DNA of 64,000 nt, taken from the NCBI RefSeq assembly GCF_015752315.1, contig NZ_JADOVJ010000001.1, positions 3,836,501 to 3,900,500 of the forward strand. Reading direction: 5' to 3'. Below, in pieces: positions 18,351-27,689 of the stretch (position 1 is the first letter of the stretch; each line of letters starts with the position of its first letter). The notes under the pieces are model-generated. The model was not told the DNA's origin, did not search any database, and was given only the letters and a program-made list of their open reading frames with translations. A program made the translations under genes and the position numbers. The stretch is from Nocardioides luteus (GTDB lineage: Bacteria > Actinomycetota > Actinomycetes > Propionibacteriales > Nocardioidaceae).

Positions 18351-19183
18351 ACACCTGGAACCGGCAACGGGTGGCGAAGATCGCCATCCCGATCGCAGCA
18401 TGGCTGGTCGGCATCATCTTCGTGATCCCGATCCTCTACATGGTCCTGACCTCGCTGCACGCACCGCAGGACGCCCAGACCTACCCGCCCAGCTGGGGTG
18501 CCCCGCTGACGCTGGACAACTACAGCGGCCTGTTCACCTCGGCGAACCCGATCACCCCGGCGCTGATCAACTCGGTGATCACCAGCGTGATCTCGACGCT
18601 GCTCGTGCTCGCGCTGGCCATCCCCGCCGCGTACTCCCTCTCGATCCGGCCGGTGAAGAAGTGGTCGGACGCGATGTTCTTCTTCCTGTCGACGAAGATG
18701 CTGCCGATGGTCGCGGGGATCCTGCCGATCTACCTGTTCACGACCCAGGTGATCAAGATGCCCGACAACGTGATCATCCTGATCCTGCTCTACACCGCGA
18801 TGAACCTGCCGATCGCGGTCTGGATGATGCGCTCGTTCCTGGCCGAGGTGCCGCCCGCGATCATCGAGGCCGCCTCGATCGACGGCGCCAGCACGTTCCG
18901 GATCCTGACCCGCATCGTCGCGCCCATCTCGATGCCGGGAGTCGCGGCCACGTCGCTGATCTGCTTCATCTTCGCCTGGAACGAGCAGCTCTACGCCAAG
19001 GTGCTGACCTCGGTCGCCGCGCAGACGGGTCCGGTCTTCGTGAACACGCTGATCCAGACCGAGCACGCCTACCTGGCCGAGCTGGCCGCCGGGGCGACGC
19101 TGATCTCCCTGCCCGTGCTCATCGCCGGCTTCGCCGCCCAGGACAAGCTGGTCCAGGGCCTCTCCCTCGGGGCGGTCAAATGA
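18347..19183 (+). CDS. ABC transporter permease, MalG/UgpE-like
   Basis: 278 aa, about six transmembrane segments; EAA loop EAASIDGASTFRILTRIVAP near residue 180. The start overlaps the previous permease stop as ATGA and its own stop overlaps the dehydrogenase start as ATGA, so all four genes are translationally coupled. It pairs with the preceding permease to form the polyol import channel. Confidence 0.92.
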   Translation: MNTWNRQRVAKIAIPIAAWLVGIIFVIPILYMVLTSLHAPQDAQTYPPSWGAPLTLDNYSGLFTSANPITPALINSVITSVISTLLVLALAIPAAYSLSIRPVKKWSDAMFFFLSTKMLPMVAGILPIYLFTTQVIKMPDNVIILILLYTAMNLPIAVWMMRSFLAEVPPAIIEAASIDGASTFRILTRIVAPISMPGVAATSLICFIFAWNEQLYAKVLTSVAAQTGPVFVNTLIQTEHAYLAELAAGATLISLPVLIAGFAAQDKLVQGLSLGAVK

Positions 19184-20655
19184 CCTACGCACCACTCACG
19201 TCAGCTCGGCTCGGCGAGCTGTCTGCGGCCATCGCCGTCCCCGCCTACGACCGCTCCGCCGTCACCCCCGGGATCGTGCATCTCGGGGTCGGCGGCTTCC
19301 ACCGCGCCCACCAGGCGCGCTACATCGACGACCTGCTCGCCTCGGGCATCACCGACTGGGGCATCGTCGGGGTGGGGCTGATGCCCCAGGACGTACGCAT
19401 GCGGGATGCTCTCGCCGCCCAGGACCATCTCTACACGCTCGTCGAGCGTGCCCCGGACGGCGGCGTGCACGGGCGGGTGATCGGCTCGATCATCGACTAC
19501 CTCTTCGCCCCCGACTCCCCCGAGGCCGTGCTGGCGCTGCTCACCGACCCGCGGATCCGGATCGTGTCGCTCACCATCACCGAGGGCGGCTACCACGTCA
19601 ATCAGGCGACCGGCGGCTTCGACGCCTCCGACCCCGATATCCAGGCGGACCTGGAGCCGGGGGCGGTGCCGTCGACGGCCTTCGGGTACGTCGTGGAGGC
19701 GCTGGCTCGCCGACGGGCCGCGGGCGTGGCTCCGTTCACGGTGATGTCGTGCGACAACATCGCCGGCAACGGCGACGTCGCCCGGGCGATGATGTCGGCG
19801 TTCGCGTCCCTGCGCGACCCGGACTTGGGAGCCTGGATCGCCTCCGACGTCGCCTTCCCGAGCTCGATGGTGGACCGGATCACCCCGGCCACCACGGACG
19901 CCGACCTCGAGGAGGTCGGCTGGCGCTTCGGGATCGAGGACGCCTGGCCGGTGGTCAGCGAGCCGTTCTCGCAGTGGGTGCTCGAGGACCACTTCCCGCA
20001 GGGACGGCCGCCGTTCGAGCGGGCCGGGGTCGAGATGGTGCCCGACGTCGAGCCCTACGAGCTGATGAAGCTGCGGCTCCTCAACGCCAGCCACCAGGCG
20101 CTGTGCTACCTCGGCTACCTCTCCGGCTACCGCTACGCCCACGAGGTCTGCGCCGACCCGCTCTTCGTCGACTTCCTGCTGGGCTACATGACCCAGGAGG
20201 GAACCCCGACGCTGCCGCCGGTGCCCGGGGTGGACCTGGACCGCTACCGGCGCGAGCTGATCTCCCGCTTCGCCAACCCCCACATCCGCGACACCCTCGC
20301 CCGGCTGTGCGCGGAGAGCTCCGACCGGATCCCGAAGTGGCTCGTACCCGTCATCTCGGCGCAGCTCGCCTCCGGAGGCTCGGTGCGCCGTTCGGCGCTC
20401 GTCGTCGCCTCCTGGGCCCGCTACGCCGAGGGCGTCGACGAGCAGGGCGCGCCGATCGACATCGTCGACCGGCGCCGGGCCGAGGTGATGGCGCGGGCGA
20501 TCGCCCAGCGCGACGACCCGCTCGCCTTCCTCCGCGACCCCGACCTCTTCGGCGACCTCGTCGACTACCCCGAGTTCACCGAGCCGTACGCCGAGGCCCT
20601 GGCGTCCCTGCACGCCATCGGGGCACGCAAGACCCTCGAGAGCTGGGAGGGCTGA
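19180..20655 (+). CDS. Mannitol dehydrogenase family protein (polyol 2-dehydrogenase)
   Basis: 491 aa long-chain NAD-dependent polyol dehydrogenase. The nucleotide-binding motif is VHLGVGGFHRAHQARYIDDL; ITEGGYHVN and FTVMSCDNIAGNG follow; the catalytic lysine motif is ELMKLRLLNASHQALCYLG (Lys, then Asn and His). It oxidises mannitol, arabitol or sorbitol to the ketose, matching the uptake genes just upstream. No kinase for the ketose is present nearby. The unit ends at a perfect 18-bp hairpin. Confidence 0.93.
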   Translation: MTYAPLTSARLGELSAAIAVPAYDRSAVTPGIVHLGVGGFHRAHQARYIDDLLASGITDWGIVGVGLMPQDVRMRDALAAQDHLYTLVERAPDGGVHGRVIGSIIDYLFAPDSPEAVLALLTDPRIRIVSLTITEGGYHVNQATGGFDASDPDIQADLEPGAVPSTAFGYVVEALARRRAAGVAPFTVMSCDNIAGNGDVARAMMSAFASLRDPDLGAWIASDVAFPSSMVDRITPATTDADLEEVGWRFGIEDAWPVVSEPFSQWVLEDHFPQGRPPFERAGVEMVPDVEPYELMKLRLLNASHQALCYLGYLSGYRYAHEVCADPLFVDFLLGYMTQEGTPTLPPVPGVDLDRYRRELISRFANPHIRDTLARLCAESSDRIPKWLVPVISAQLASGGSVRRSALVVASWARYAEGVDEQGAPIDIVDRRRAEVMARAIAQRDDPLAFLRDPDLFGDLVDYPEFTEPYAEALASLHAIGARKTLESWEG

Positions 20656-20673
20656 GAGCGCGTTCGGAGACAG

Positions 20674-20717
20674 CACGACGCCCCGGTGACCACGAGGGGG
20701 GTCACCGGGGCGTCGTG
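20674..20717. terminator. Bidirectional hairpin terminator between the polyol operon and rne
   Basis: Perfect 18-bp stem (left arm 20674-20691, begins CACGACGCCCCGG; right arm 20700-20717) with an 8-base loop, 18 bp after the dehydrogenase stop and 5 bp after the convergent rne stop. Confidence 0.85.
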
Positions 20718-20722
20718 GTCTG

Positions 20723-23700
20723 TCAGCTGTCCTGGGTCGGCGTGGTGTCGCGGCTGGCGCCACCACGGGTGCGGGTCACGACCTTCGGCGCCGGGGTGGA
20801 CGCGGTGCCGTTGCTGACGACCGGCGCCTCGTGCTTGGTCGCGGTCATCACCGCGCCCTCGCCCGTGCTCACCACCTCGCGGCGGGCACCGCGGCGCTGC
20901 CGGGTGACCACCTTCGGCTTGGAGTCGACCGGCTCGGCCGCGACCGGCGCAGCGACCGCGGGCTCGGTGGTCTCGGGCTCGGTCGCCTCGGGCTCGATCG
21001 CTTCCGGCTCGGTCACCTCGGGCTCAGCCGCCTCGGGCTCGGCCGGCGGGGCCACCGGGGCGGGCTTCTCCGCGGCCGGCTTCGGCTCGGAGGTCGAGCT
21101 CCCGACCACCGCGGCCAGGACCGGACGGCCGGTCGTGGCGGCACGACGGGTGCGGGTGCGGGTGGTGACCTTCGGAGCCTCCGGCTCGGCGGGGGCAGCC
21201 GCGGGCGCCTCGGCGACCGGCTCGGCGGGGGTCTCGGCCTCGACCGGCTCGGGCGCCGGGGTCGACGCCTTGGACCGGCGCGAACGCGTACGCGTCGTCA
21301 CCTTCGGTGCCTCGACCTGCTCGGGAGCGGTCTCGACGGGCTGGACGGTCTCGGCCGGCTCGGTGGACTCGGCCGCCGTGGGCTCCTCGGTGGTCGCAGC
21401 CTTCGACCGGCGAGAGCGCGTGCGGGTCGTGACCTTCGGGGCCTCGGCGGTCTCGGGCTCGCTCGGAACCGTCTCCTCGGGGGTCTCGACGGACTCGGCC
21501 ACCGCGGCCGGCTCGTCGACCTTCTCCGTCTGTCCGGCCATCGCGGCGAACTCGGCCGGCGACGGCGTCCTGGCGGACTCCTCGACGGGCTCGGGGCGCT
21601 GCTCGCCACCGATCTCGTCGCGGCCCTTACCGCGGCCGCCGCGACCGCCACGACGACGCGAGCGCGGCTCGTCGGGGGCGACACCGGAGGACTTGCCGGG
21701 CTCGACCGGGTGCTCGTGGATCACCAGACCGCGGCCGCCGCAGGCGTCGCAGTTCTCCGAGAACGCCTCGAGCAGGCCGGTGCCGATCCGCTTACGCGTC
21801 ATCTGCACCAGACCCAGCGAGGTGACCTCGGCGACCTGGTGACGGGTGCGGTCACGGCCCAGGCACTCGACCAGGCGACGGAGCACCAGGTCGCGGTTGG
21901 ACTCGAGGACCATGTCGATGAAGTCGACGACGATGATGCCGCCGATGTCGCGCAGCCGCAGCTGGCGCACGATCTCCTCGGCCGCCTCGAGGTTGTTCTT
22001 GGTGACCGTCTCCTCCAGGTTGCCGCCGGAGCCGGTGAACTTGCCGGTGTTGACGTCGACGACGGTCATCGCCTCGGTGCGGTCGATGATCAGCGAGCCG
22101 CCGGAGGGCAGCCAGACCTTGCGGTCCAGGCCCTTGGCGATCTGCTCGTCGATCCGGTACGCAGCGAAGGCGTCGGCCTCGCCGTCGTACTTCTCCACGC
22201 GCTCCTCGAGGTCGGGGGCCACCGACTGGACGTAGTCCTTGACGGTCTCCCACGACGAGTCGCCGGAGATGACCAGCTTGGCGAAGTCCTCGGTGAACAG
22301 GTCGCGGACGACCTTCAGGGTCAGGTCGGGCTCGCCGTAGAGCAGCTGCGGGGCGTTGCCGCCCGCACGCTTCTCGATGTCCTCCCACCGGGCCTTGAGC
22401 CGCTCGACGTCGCGGGTCAGCTCCTCCTCGGCGGCGCCCTCCGCGGCGGTGCGTACGATCACGCCGGCCGTGTCGGGGACGATCTCCTTCAGGAGGGTCT
22501 TGAGGCGGTTGCGCTCGGTGTCGGGCAGCTTGCGGGAGATGCCGGAGGTGGTGCCGTCGGGCACGTAGACCAGGAATCGGCCGGCCAGCGAGATCTGCGA
22601 GGTCAGGCGGGCGCCCTTGTGGCCGATCGGGTCCTTCGTCACCTGGACGAGCACCTTCTGGCCGGAGGTCAGCACCGACTCGATCTTGCGGGGCTGGCCC
22701 TCCTTCCAGCCGAGCGAGGCCCAGTTGACCTCACCGGCGTAGAGGACCGCGTTGCGGCCCTTGCCGATGTCGATGAACGCGGCCTCCATCGAGGGGAGCA
22801 CGTTCTGGACGCGGCCGAGGTAGACGTTGCCGATCAGGCTGGTCTGGCTCTCGCGGGCGACGTAGTGCTCCACGAGGACCTTGTCCTCGAGCACCGCGAT
22901 CTGGGTGAGGTCCTCGCGCTCGCGGATCACCATGACGCGCTCGACCGACTCGCGGCGGGCCAGGAACTCGGCCTCGCTCACGATCGGGGCGCGACGGCGA
23001 CCGGCCTCGCGGCCCTCGCGGCGGCGCTGCTTCTTGGCCTCCAGGCGGGTCGAGCCCGACAGCGCGGTGATCTGGTCCTCGCCGGTGCGGCTCTGGCGGA
23101 CCTTGGTGACGGTGTTCTCCGGGTCGTCGCCGGCCTCGCCCGAGGCCTCGCCCGCACGGCGGCGACGACGGCGACGGCGCGAGGAGCTGCCGCCCTCGCC
23201 CTGCTGGTCGGCGTCGGCGTCCTTCTCGTCGCTCTCGCCCTCGGAGTCGTCGGACCCCTCGGCGTCGGTCGTGTCGGAGCCCTCGGCGTCGCCGTTGGCA
23301 CCCTTGCGGCGACGACGGCCGCCACGGCGGCGACGACGACGGCCGTTGCCGCCACCCTCGCCGTCGTCGGCCGAGCTCTCGTCGGAGTCGGTCTCGGACT
23401 CGGTGTCGGTGACCTCAGCCTCGACCTCGGTCGGCTCCTCCTCGGCGGCCGTCTCCTCGACCGGCTCGGCGCGGCGCGCGTTGCGCCTGCGGCCCCGGGC
23501 CGGAGCCTCCTCGGCAGCCGGCTCCGCGACCGGCTCGGCGGCGAGCGCCACCTCCTCGGCGGGCGTCTCGACGGCGGCCTCGGCGGGCTCCTCGACGGGC
23601 TTCGGCTCGGCTGCCTTCCGCGTACGCCGACGGGTGGTGGTCTTCGTCGGCGCCTGGAACAGCACCGCGGGGGCCACCGGGCCGGCCTGCTCGGTCTCGG

Positions 23701-24226
23701 TCTCCTCGACGTCCTCGTCGGCGACCTCCTCGGCGGGGGCCTCGACGGGCTCGACGACCGGGGCGGCGGCCTTCTTCGCGGCCGCCTTCTTCGTCGTCCG
23801 CTTGGCAGCGGTCTTCTTCGCCGCCGTCTTCTTCGCCGGGACCTCGACGGTCTCGGCGGCTTCGGTGGTCTCGGTGGGGGCCTCGGCGGCCTCACCCTCC
23901 GGCGCAGCAGGGATCTCGGTGGTCTCGACCTCGGCCGGCGCCGCAGCGGCAGCCTTCTTGGTCGTACGCTTCCGGGTCGTCTTCTTCGCAGCAGTCTTCT
24001 TGGCGGGGGCCTCGGCGGCCTCGCGCGTCTCGGCGGACTCCTCGGTGCCCTCCGTCGGGGCCGCGACAGCCTTCTTGGTCGTACGCTTGCGCGTGGTCTT
24101 CTTCGCCGCGGTCTTCTTCGCGGGAGTTGATTCCGCGGTGGTCTCCGCGTCGTTCGTGTCGGTCACCGGGGTCTGCGGCGTTTCAGCGCCGTTCTCGGTG
24201 TTCTCGACAGTGGTCTCGTCGGCCAT
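20723..24226 (-). CDS. rne: Ribonuclease E/G family endoribonuclease with long low-complexity arms
   Basis: 1167 aa. The catalytic core lies between roughly residues 430 and 880: an S1 domain (LIGNVYLGRVQNVLPSMEAA), the 5' sensor/DNase-I-like region (RSLIIDRTEAMTVVDVNTG-type sequence, with VVDVNTGKFTGSGG and IIVVDFIDM supplying the metal Asp residues) and the Zn-link cysteines NCDACGGRG. The ~400-residue N-terminal arm alternates Lys/Ala repeats (KKTAAKKTTRKRTTKKA) with acidic and Arg-rich blocks; the C-terminal arm repeats APKVTTRTRSRRSKA. ATG 24226 (MADETTVEN) has an ideal GAGGAG ribosome site six bases upstream. It degrades and processes RNA. Confidence 0.95.
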   Translation of the reverse strand: MADETTVENTENGAETPQTPVTDTNDAETTAESTPAKKTAAKKTTRKRTTKKAVAAPTEGTEESAETREAAEAPAKKTAAKKTTRKRTTKKAAAAAPAEVETTEIPAAPEGEAAEAPTETTEAAETVEVPAKKTAAKKTAAKRTTKKAAAKKAAAPVVEPVEAPAEEVADEDVEETETEQAGPVAPAVLFQAPTKTTTRRRTRKAAEPKPVEEPAEAAVETPAEEVALAAEPVAEPAAEEAPARGRRRNARRAEPVEETAAEEEPTEVEAEVTDTESETDSDESSADDGEGGGNGRRRRRRGGRRRRKGANGDAEGSDTTDAEGSDDSEGESDEKDADADQQGEGGSSSRRRRRRRRAGEASGEAGDDPENTVTKVRQSRTGEDQITALSGSTRLEAKKQRRREGREAGRRRAPIVSEAEFLARRESVERVMVIREREDLTQIAVLEDKVLVEHYVARESQTSLIGNVYLGRVQNVLPSMEAAFIDIGKGRNAVLYAGEVNWASLGWKEGQPRKIESVLTSGQKVLVQVTKDPIGHKGARLTSQISLAGRFLVYVPDGTTSGISRKLPDTERNRLKTLLKEIVPDTAGVIVRTAAEGAAEEELTRDVERLKARWEDIEKRAGGNAPQLLYGEPDLTLKVVRDLFTEDFAKLVISGDSSWETVKDYVQSVAPDLEERVEKYDGEADAFAAYRIDEQIAKGLDRKVWLPSGGSLIIDRTEAMTVVDVNTGKFTGSGGNLEETVTKNNLEAAEEIVRQLRLRDIGGIIVVDFIDMVLESNRDLVLRRLVECLGRDRTRHQVAEVTSLGLVQMTRKRIGTGLLEAFSENCDACGGRGLVIHEHPVEPGKSSGVAPDEPRSRRRGGRGGRGKGRDEIGGEQRPEPVEESARTPSPAEFAAMAGQTEKVDEPAAVAESVETPEETVPSEPETAEAPKVTTRTRSRRSKAATTEEPTAAESTEPAETVQPVETAPEQVEAPKVTTRTRSRRSKASTPAPEPVEAETPAEPVAEAPAAAPAEPEAPKVTTRTRTRRAATTGRPVLAAVVGSSTSEPKPAAEKPAPVAPPAEPEAAEPEVTEPEAIEPEATEPETTEPAVAAPVAAEPVDSKPKVVTRQRRGARREVVSTGEGAVMTATKHEAPVVSNGTASTPAPKVVTRTRGGASRDTTPTQDS

Positions 24227-24639
24227 GCCGTTCTCCTCATCCAGGACCTTCACAGGTGCCGGATAGTCAGGTGCCGGGAAACGGGCGCTGCGCAGTATCG
24301 AGCTATTTTCCACGTAGCAGCCGCGTCGCGGCGCAAAGCTTGTCAGGGCGGCGGCATCCTCCGCAGTGGTGCGTCACAGGCTGCGGTTCGTCACCTGCCG
24401 CGGTCGCTCGGCCGTCCGGGACCTTCCCGGGCGAGTCGCTCTCACTGACCTGCTAGGCCTGCGTCGCGGTCTGGTGACGACCTACCTCCTGTGTGCCGGA
24501 GCGAGGCCCCGGAGGGACCCACGCCGGCGAGGCGTCGTCGGACTGTCCATTCCTCGGGTCGGGCCCGATTGTTTGAGCAGTCGTCTCGGAGTATCGCATA
24601 CACCCTGTCAACAGACCGATATCCGGACGCCAACGAAAC
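24227..24639. promoter_or_regulatory. 413-bp region upstream of rne, probable long 5' leader
   Basis: No gene is visible. On the minus strand a TTGACA box (complement of 24606-24611) and an AT-richer patch with GATACT lie about 350-380 bases before the rne start, but the spacing between them is not canonical. If it is the promoter, the rne leader is long, which would fit the leader-mediated autoregulation known for some rne genes. The remainder is GC-rich with no clear motif. Confidence 0.35.
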
Positions 24640-25836
24640 TCAGGGAAGGGTCGCTTCTTTCATCTGGCGCGACTTGTAGACGTTCACGATCACGACCCCG
24701 TCGAGCCACTCGGTGAGCCGCGCGGCCTCGGTCGCCAGCGCCGCCCGCCCGGCGTCGCCGATGTCGTGGCGCACGATCGGGTGCACCCGGCCGTCGTCGT
24801 CCTGCGCCCAGGCGCCCACGATCCGGCCGTCCCACCAGGCGGTGTTGCCGGCGTTGCCGTTGGAGTCGAAGAGGTACGCCACGTCCTCCGCGTCGAGATA
24901 GAACCCGCGTTCCCTCCAGCCCATGACGGTGGGGTCGAGGGTGGGCAGCAGCGCGGCCCAGGGCTCGATCTCGGGCTCGGGAGAAGTGGCGATCGGGTCG
25001 TCCGGCAGCACCCAGCCGGTGCCGCCGCCCTCCAGCCCGACCTCGACGGCCTCCACCGCGGCGAGCGCCGCTCGCACCGCCGACTTCGTGGACCCGAGCC
25101 ACCAGACCAGGTCGGCCTCGGTGCCGGGACCGAACGTCCACAGCCAGCGGCGGACGAGCTCGGCGTAGCCCTCCGCCGGGGTGAGCGGGACCGGCATCGC
25201 ATCGAGCCACGACTCGGTGAGCGTCCATGCCGGCTTGTTCAGCCGCCAGTGGCCGAGGTTGGTCGCCCGCATCAGCCGCCCCTGCGCGGCGAGGGTGCCG
25301 ATCACCCACCGCCCGATCGCGAACTCGCCGCCCCACTTCTTGCCGGGAGCGCCCATCCGGAAGCGGACGTCGAGCTCCGGGACCAGCTCGCGCAGCTGCG
25401 TCGTGGTCCGCGGCTCACCGTCGGCCAGCGCCGCGAGCGTCGCTGCGTACGCCTTCTCGATCCAGCCGTCCTGGTCCTCGACGATGCCGCCCGCGGTCAG
25501 CCACTTGTGGAGGTTCTTCTCCTCCTGGGCGGCGACCCGGGCCGACGCGCTCCCCCACGCAGCCGCGACCAGGTCGCGCGGGAAGGCGAAGAGGGTGCGC
25601 CGCATCGCCAGCTGCTTGACCAGCGACCGCTCCTCGTAGAGCGCCCGCTCGACGTCCTCGACCCGGAGGTCGCGGACCCGCGCGTGCAGCGCGAGATGGA
25701 CGGTCGCGGCCTCGGTCGCGTGCCAGGCGGTCATCGCCTCCGTCGCGGCGGCCACGTCGGCGTACCTGTGGTCGGGGGCGAGCCCGTGTCGCCGGGCCAG
25801 CCTCGCCCGCCGCTCGCGGTCGGTGACCATTCTCAT
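24640..25836 (-). CDS. Winged-helix DNA-binding domain protein (DUF1006 / AlkX-AlkZ-like)
   Basis: 398 aa. LVKQLAMRRTLFAFPRDLV and the C-terminal NGNAGNTAWWDGRIVGAW block with HPIVRHDIGD match the winged-helix DUF1006 family, which includes the AlkZ/AlkX DNA glycosylases acting on interstrand crosslinks. I could not confirm the catalytic Gln motif of AlkZ, so glycosylase activity is only possible. It starts 24 bp after the stop of the TIGR03936-like gene on the same strand. Confidence 0.8.
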   Translation of the reverse strand: MRMVTDRERRARLARRHGLAPDHRYADVAAATEAMTAWHATEAATVHLALHARVRDLRVEDVERALYEERSLVKQLAMRRTLFAFPRDLVAAAWGSASARVAAQEEKNLHKWLTAGGIVEDQDGWIEKAYAATLAALADGEPRTTTQLRELVPELDVRFRMGAPGKKWGGEFAIGRWVIGTLAAQGRLMRATNLGHWRLNKPAWTLTESWLDAMPVPLTPAEGYAELVRRWLWTFGPGTEADLVWWLGSTKSAVRAALAAVEAVEVGLEGGGTGWVLPDDPIATSPEPEIEPWAALLPTLDPTVMGWRERGFYLDAEDVAYLFDSNGNAGNTAWWDGRIVGAWAQDDDGRVHPIVRHDIGDAGRAALATEAARLTEWLDGVVIVNVYKSRQMKEATLP

Positions 25837-25860
25837 CGGCAGCGCCTCACCACTCGAACA

Positions 25861-26589
25861 CTAGTGCAGCGGGTCGCCGATCGTGCCGGATTCCTCGTCG
25901 AAGATGCCCTGGGTGAGCCGGGTGAGCAGCGGCAGCCCGCCGTGCTCGGGGCCGACCTTCAGGCCGCCGATGCGCTCCAGTCCGGTGACGACGTCGTCGG
26001 GACGTACCGACGGGGTGCCGTGCTTGAGCAGCAGCTCCAGGCGCGAGCCGCCCTCGCGGGGCGCCGAGCTGAGACGTACGACCGCGCCTCGGGCGTCGAA
26101 CTCGCGCATCCCCTTCTTGGTCATCCGCTCCACGATGACCTCCTCGGCGCCGAGGAACGCCGCGACCGCCGCGGCCGCGTCCTCCGGCGCCGTCGGCAGG
26201 TCGATGATCCACTCGCTGCCGGTGAGCAGGTCGGCCAGCGCGCCCTTGGGCGAGGTGGCGGTGTCGACGACGTCGAGCAGGTCGAGGCCGTCGGGCATGA
26301 CCTCGTCCAGTGCACCCTTGGTCGCGGCCGGGTCGACGATCTCGCGCAGCGCGAGCTCGACGTACTCGGCCTCGCTCGCGGCCCCCGTCGGAGCCGCGCC
26401 GGCGTAGGAGATCCGCGGGTGCGGGTTGAAGCCCGAGGAGTAGGCCACCGGGATCCGGGCCCGCGCGACCGCGCGCTCGAAGGCGCGGCTGAAGTCGCGG
26501 TGGCTGGTGAACCGGAGCCTGCCGCGCTTGGCGTAGCGGATGCGGAGACGCTGGACCGGCGGGGCCTGCTGTTCGGGCTGTTGACGCAC
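25861..26589 (-). CDS. TIGR03936 family radical-SAM-associated protein (DUF2344)
   Basis: 242 aa. RLRIRYAKRGRLRFTSHRDFSRAFERA followed by PVAYSSGFNPHPRISYAG is the signature of the small partner that usually sits directly downstream of, or fused to, the TIGR03960-type radical SAM protein. That enzyme is found here at 31416-33395, 4.8 kb upstream on the same strand, so the pair has been split. GTG start at 26589. The function is unknown; a role in RNA or cofactor modification is only guessed from genomic linkage to rne and ribosomal genes. Confidence 0.88.
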   Translation of the reverse strand: MRQQPEQQAPPVQRLRIRYAKRGRLRFTSHRDFSRAFERAVARARIPVAYSSGFNPHPRISYAGAAPTGAASEAEYVELALREIVDPAATKGALDEVMPDGLDLLDVVDTATSPKGALADLLTGSEWIIDLPTAPEDAAAAVAAFLGAEEVIVERMTKKGMREFDARGAVVRLSSAPREGGSRLELLLKHGTPSVRPDDVVTGLERIGGLKVGPEHGGLPLLTRLTQGIFDEESGTIGDPLH

Positions 26590-26689
26590 GGAGTCGATTA
26601 TGTCGGTCCTCGGGGGCGATCACCCACCCGGCGAATGGAGGACGAACTGGATGTAACGGTTTGCATACGAAAAATGGGAGACTCGCGCG

Positions 26690-27688
26690 GTGAGCCACCA
26701 CAGACGACGAACGATCTCGGTACGCATCGAGGAACTGTTGCCGATCCTCGCGGTCGTTCTCACCGTCGGTGCCATCGCCGCCCTGACCGTCCTCGCGCCC
26801 CGGCTGGGCGACGCGCGACAGGCCTCCGCGGACGCCTCCTCGTCGCCGAGCGCCGAGACCCTCGAGGCCTCTCCGTCGGCCCCGGCGTCGGCCTCGGCGT
26901 CGTCGGAGCCGCTGCCGAAGTTCACGACGCTGGAGGCGCCTCCGGCGATCGCCAAGGCCCCGAAGAAGCCGAAGATCGACCCCTGCGCCGTCCCGCGCAA
27001 GCTGACCGTGATGACCTTCAACATCAAGGGCGGCCGGGTCTCCCCCGGTGAGCTCGACGGGATCGCCGGCGTGATCCGCGGGTCGGGCGCCGACGTCGTA
27101 CTCCTCCAGGAGGTCGACCGGAACCGCCGCCGCTCAGGCAACGTCGACCAGCCCGCGATCATCGCCTCCCACCTGGGGATGCAGGCGGTCTTCGGCGCCA
27201 ACGACTACATCACCGACCGCGGCGGCTACGGCAACGCGATCCTGTCGCGCTTCCCCATCGCGGAGTCCGGCAACACCCACCTGCCCAACAGCGACGGCAA
27301 GGAGCAGCGCGGGGTGCTGCGGGCCAACATCATCGTCGAGGGCCAGCGCCTGGTCGTCTTCAACACCCATCTCGACCACACCTCCGACTCGCTGCGGCAG
27401 GCGCAGATCGGTGCGGTCATGTCCAGGGTGAACGCCTACGACGGCGCCAAGCTTCTCGGCGGCGACCTCAACGCCGGCTCCGGCTCCGGCGTCCTCGGCA
27501 CCGCCCTGGCCTCGTTGACCGACGCCGGCGCCTCGTTGGGTGCCAGCCACGACGGCGGCGGCCGCGTCGACTACCTGCTCCCCAACTCCTGGCTCGAGGC
27601 CGGCGCCGGCAGGGTCACCCCCACCGGCCTGTCCGACCACCACGCGGTCAGCATCGACTTCGCCATGCGTGGCGCCGAGGACTGCTGA
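26690..27688 (+). CDS. Exported/anchored endonuclease-exonuclease-phosphatase family protein
   Basis: 332 aa. One N-terminal hydrophobic segment (ILAVVLTVGAIAALTVLA) is followed by a Ser/Ala/Pro linker and then an EEP domain from about residue 105: MTFNIKGG, VVLLQEVDRN, GNAILSRFPI, VFNTHLDHTS, LLGGDLNAG and GLSDHHAVSIDF are all present, so the metal and catalytic residues look intact. It should act outside the membrane. It is the second EEP protein in the window and unlike the one at 9367-10341 in anchor. GTG start at 26690. Confidence 0.85.
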   Translation: MSHHRRRTISVRIEELLPILAVVLTVGAIAALTVLAPRLGDARQASADASSSPSAETLEASPSAPASASASSEPLPKFTTLEAPPAIAKAPKKPKIDPCAVPRKLTVMTFNIKGGRVSPGELDGIAGVIRGSGADVVLLQEVDRNRRRSGNVDQPAIIASHLGMQAVFGANDYITDRGGYGNAILSRFPIAESGNTHLPNSDGKEQRGVLRANIIVEGQRLVVFNTHLDHTSDSLRQAQIGAVMSRVNAYDGAKLLGGDLNAGSGSGVLGTALASLTDAGASLGASHDGGGRVDYLLPNSWLEAGAGRVTPTGLSDHHAVSIDFAMRGAEDC

Positions 27689-27689
27689 G

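Noticed and set aside
20831..24130. Very long open frame on the plus strand across the RNase E/G gene
   Set aside because: It is a compositional shadow of GC-rich repeats; the minus-strand frame has the RNase E motifs and a strong ribosome site.
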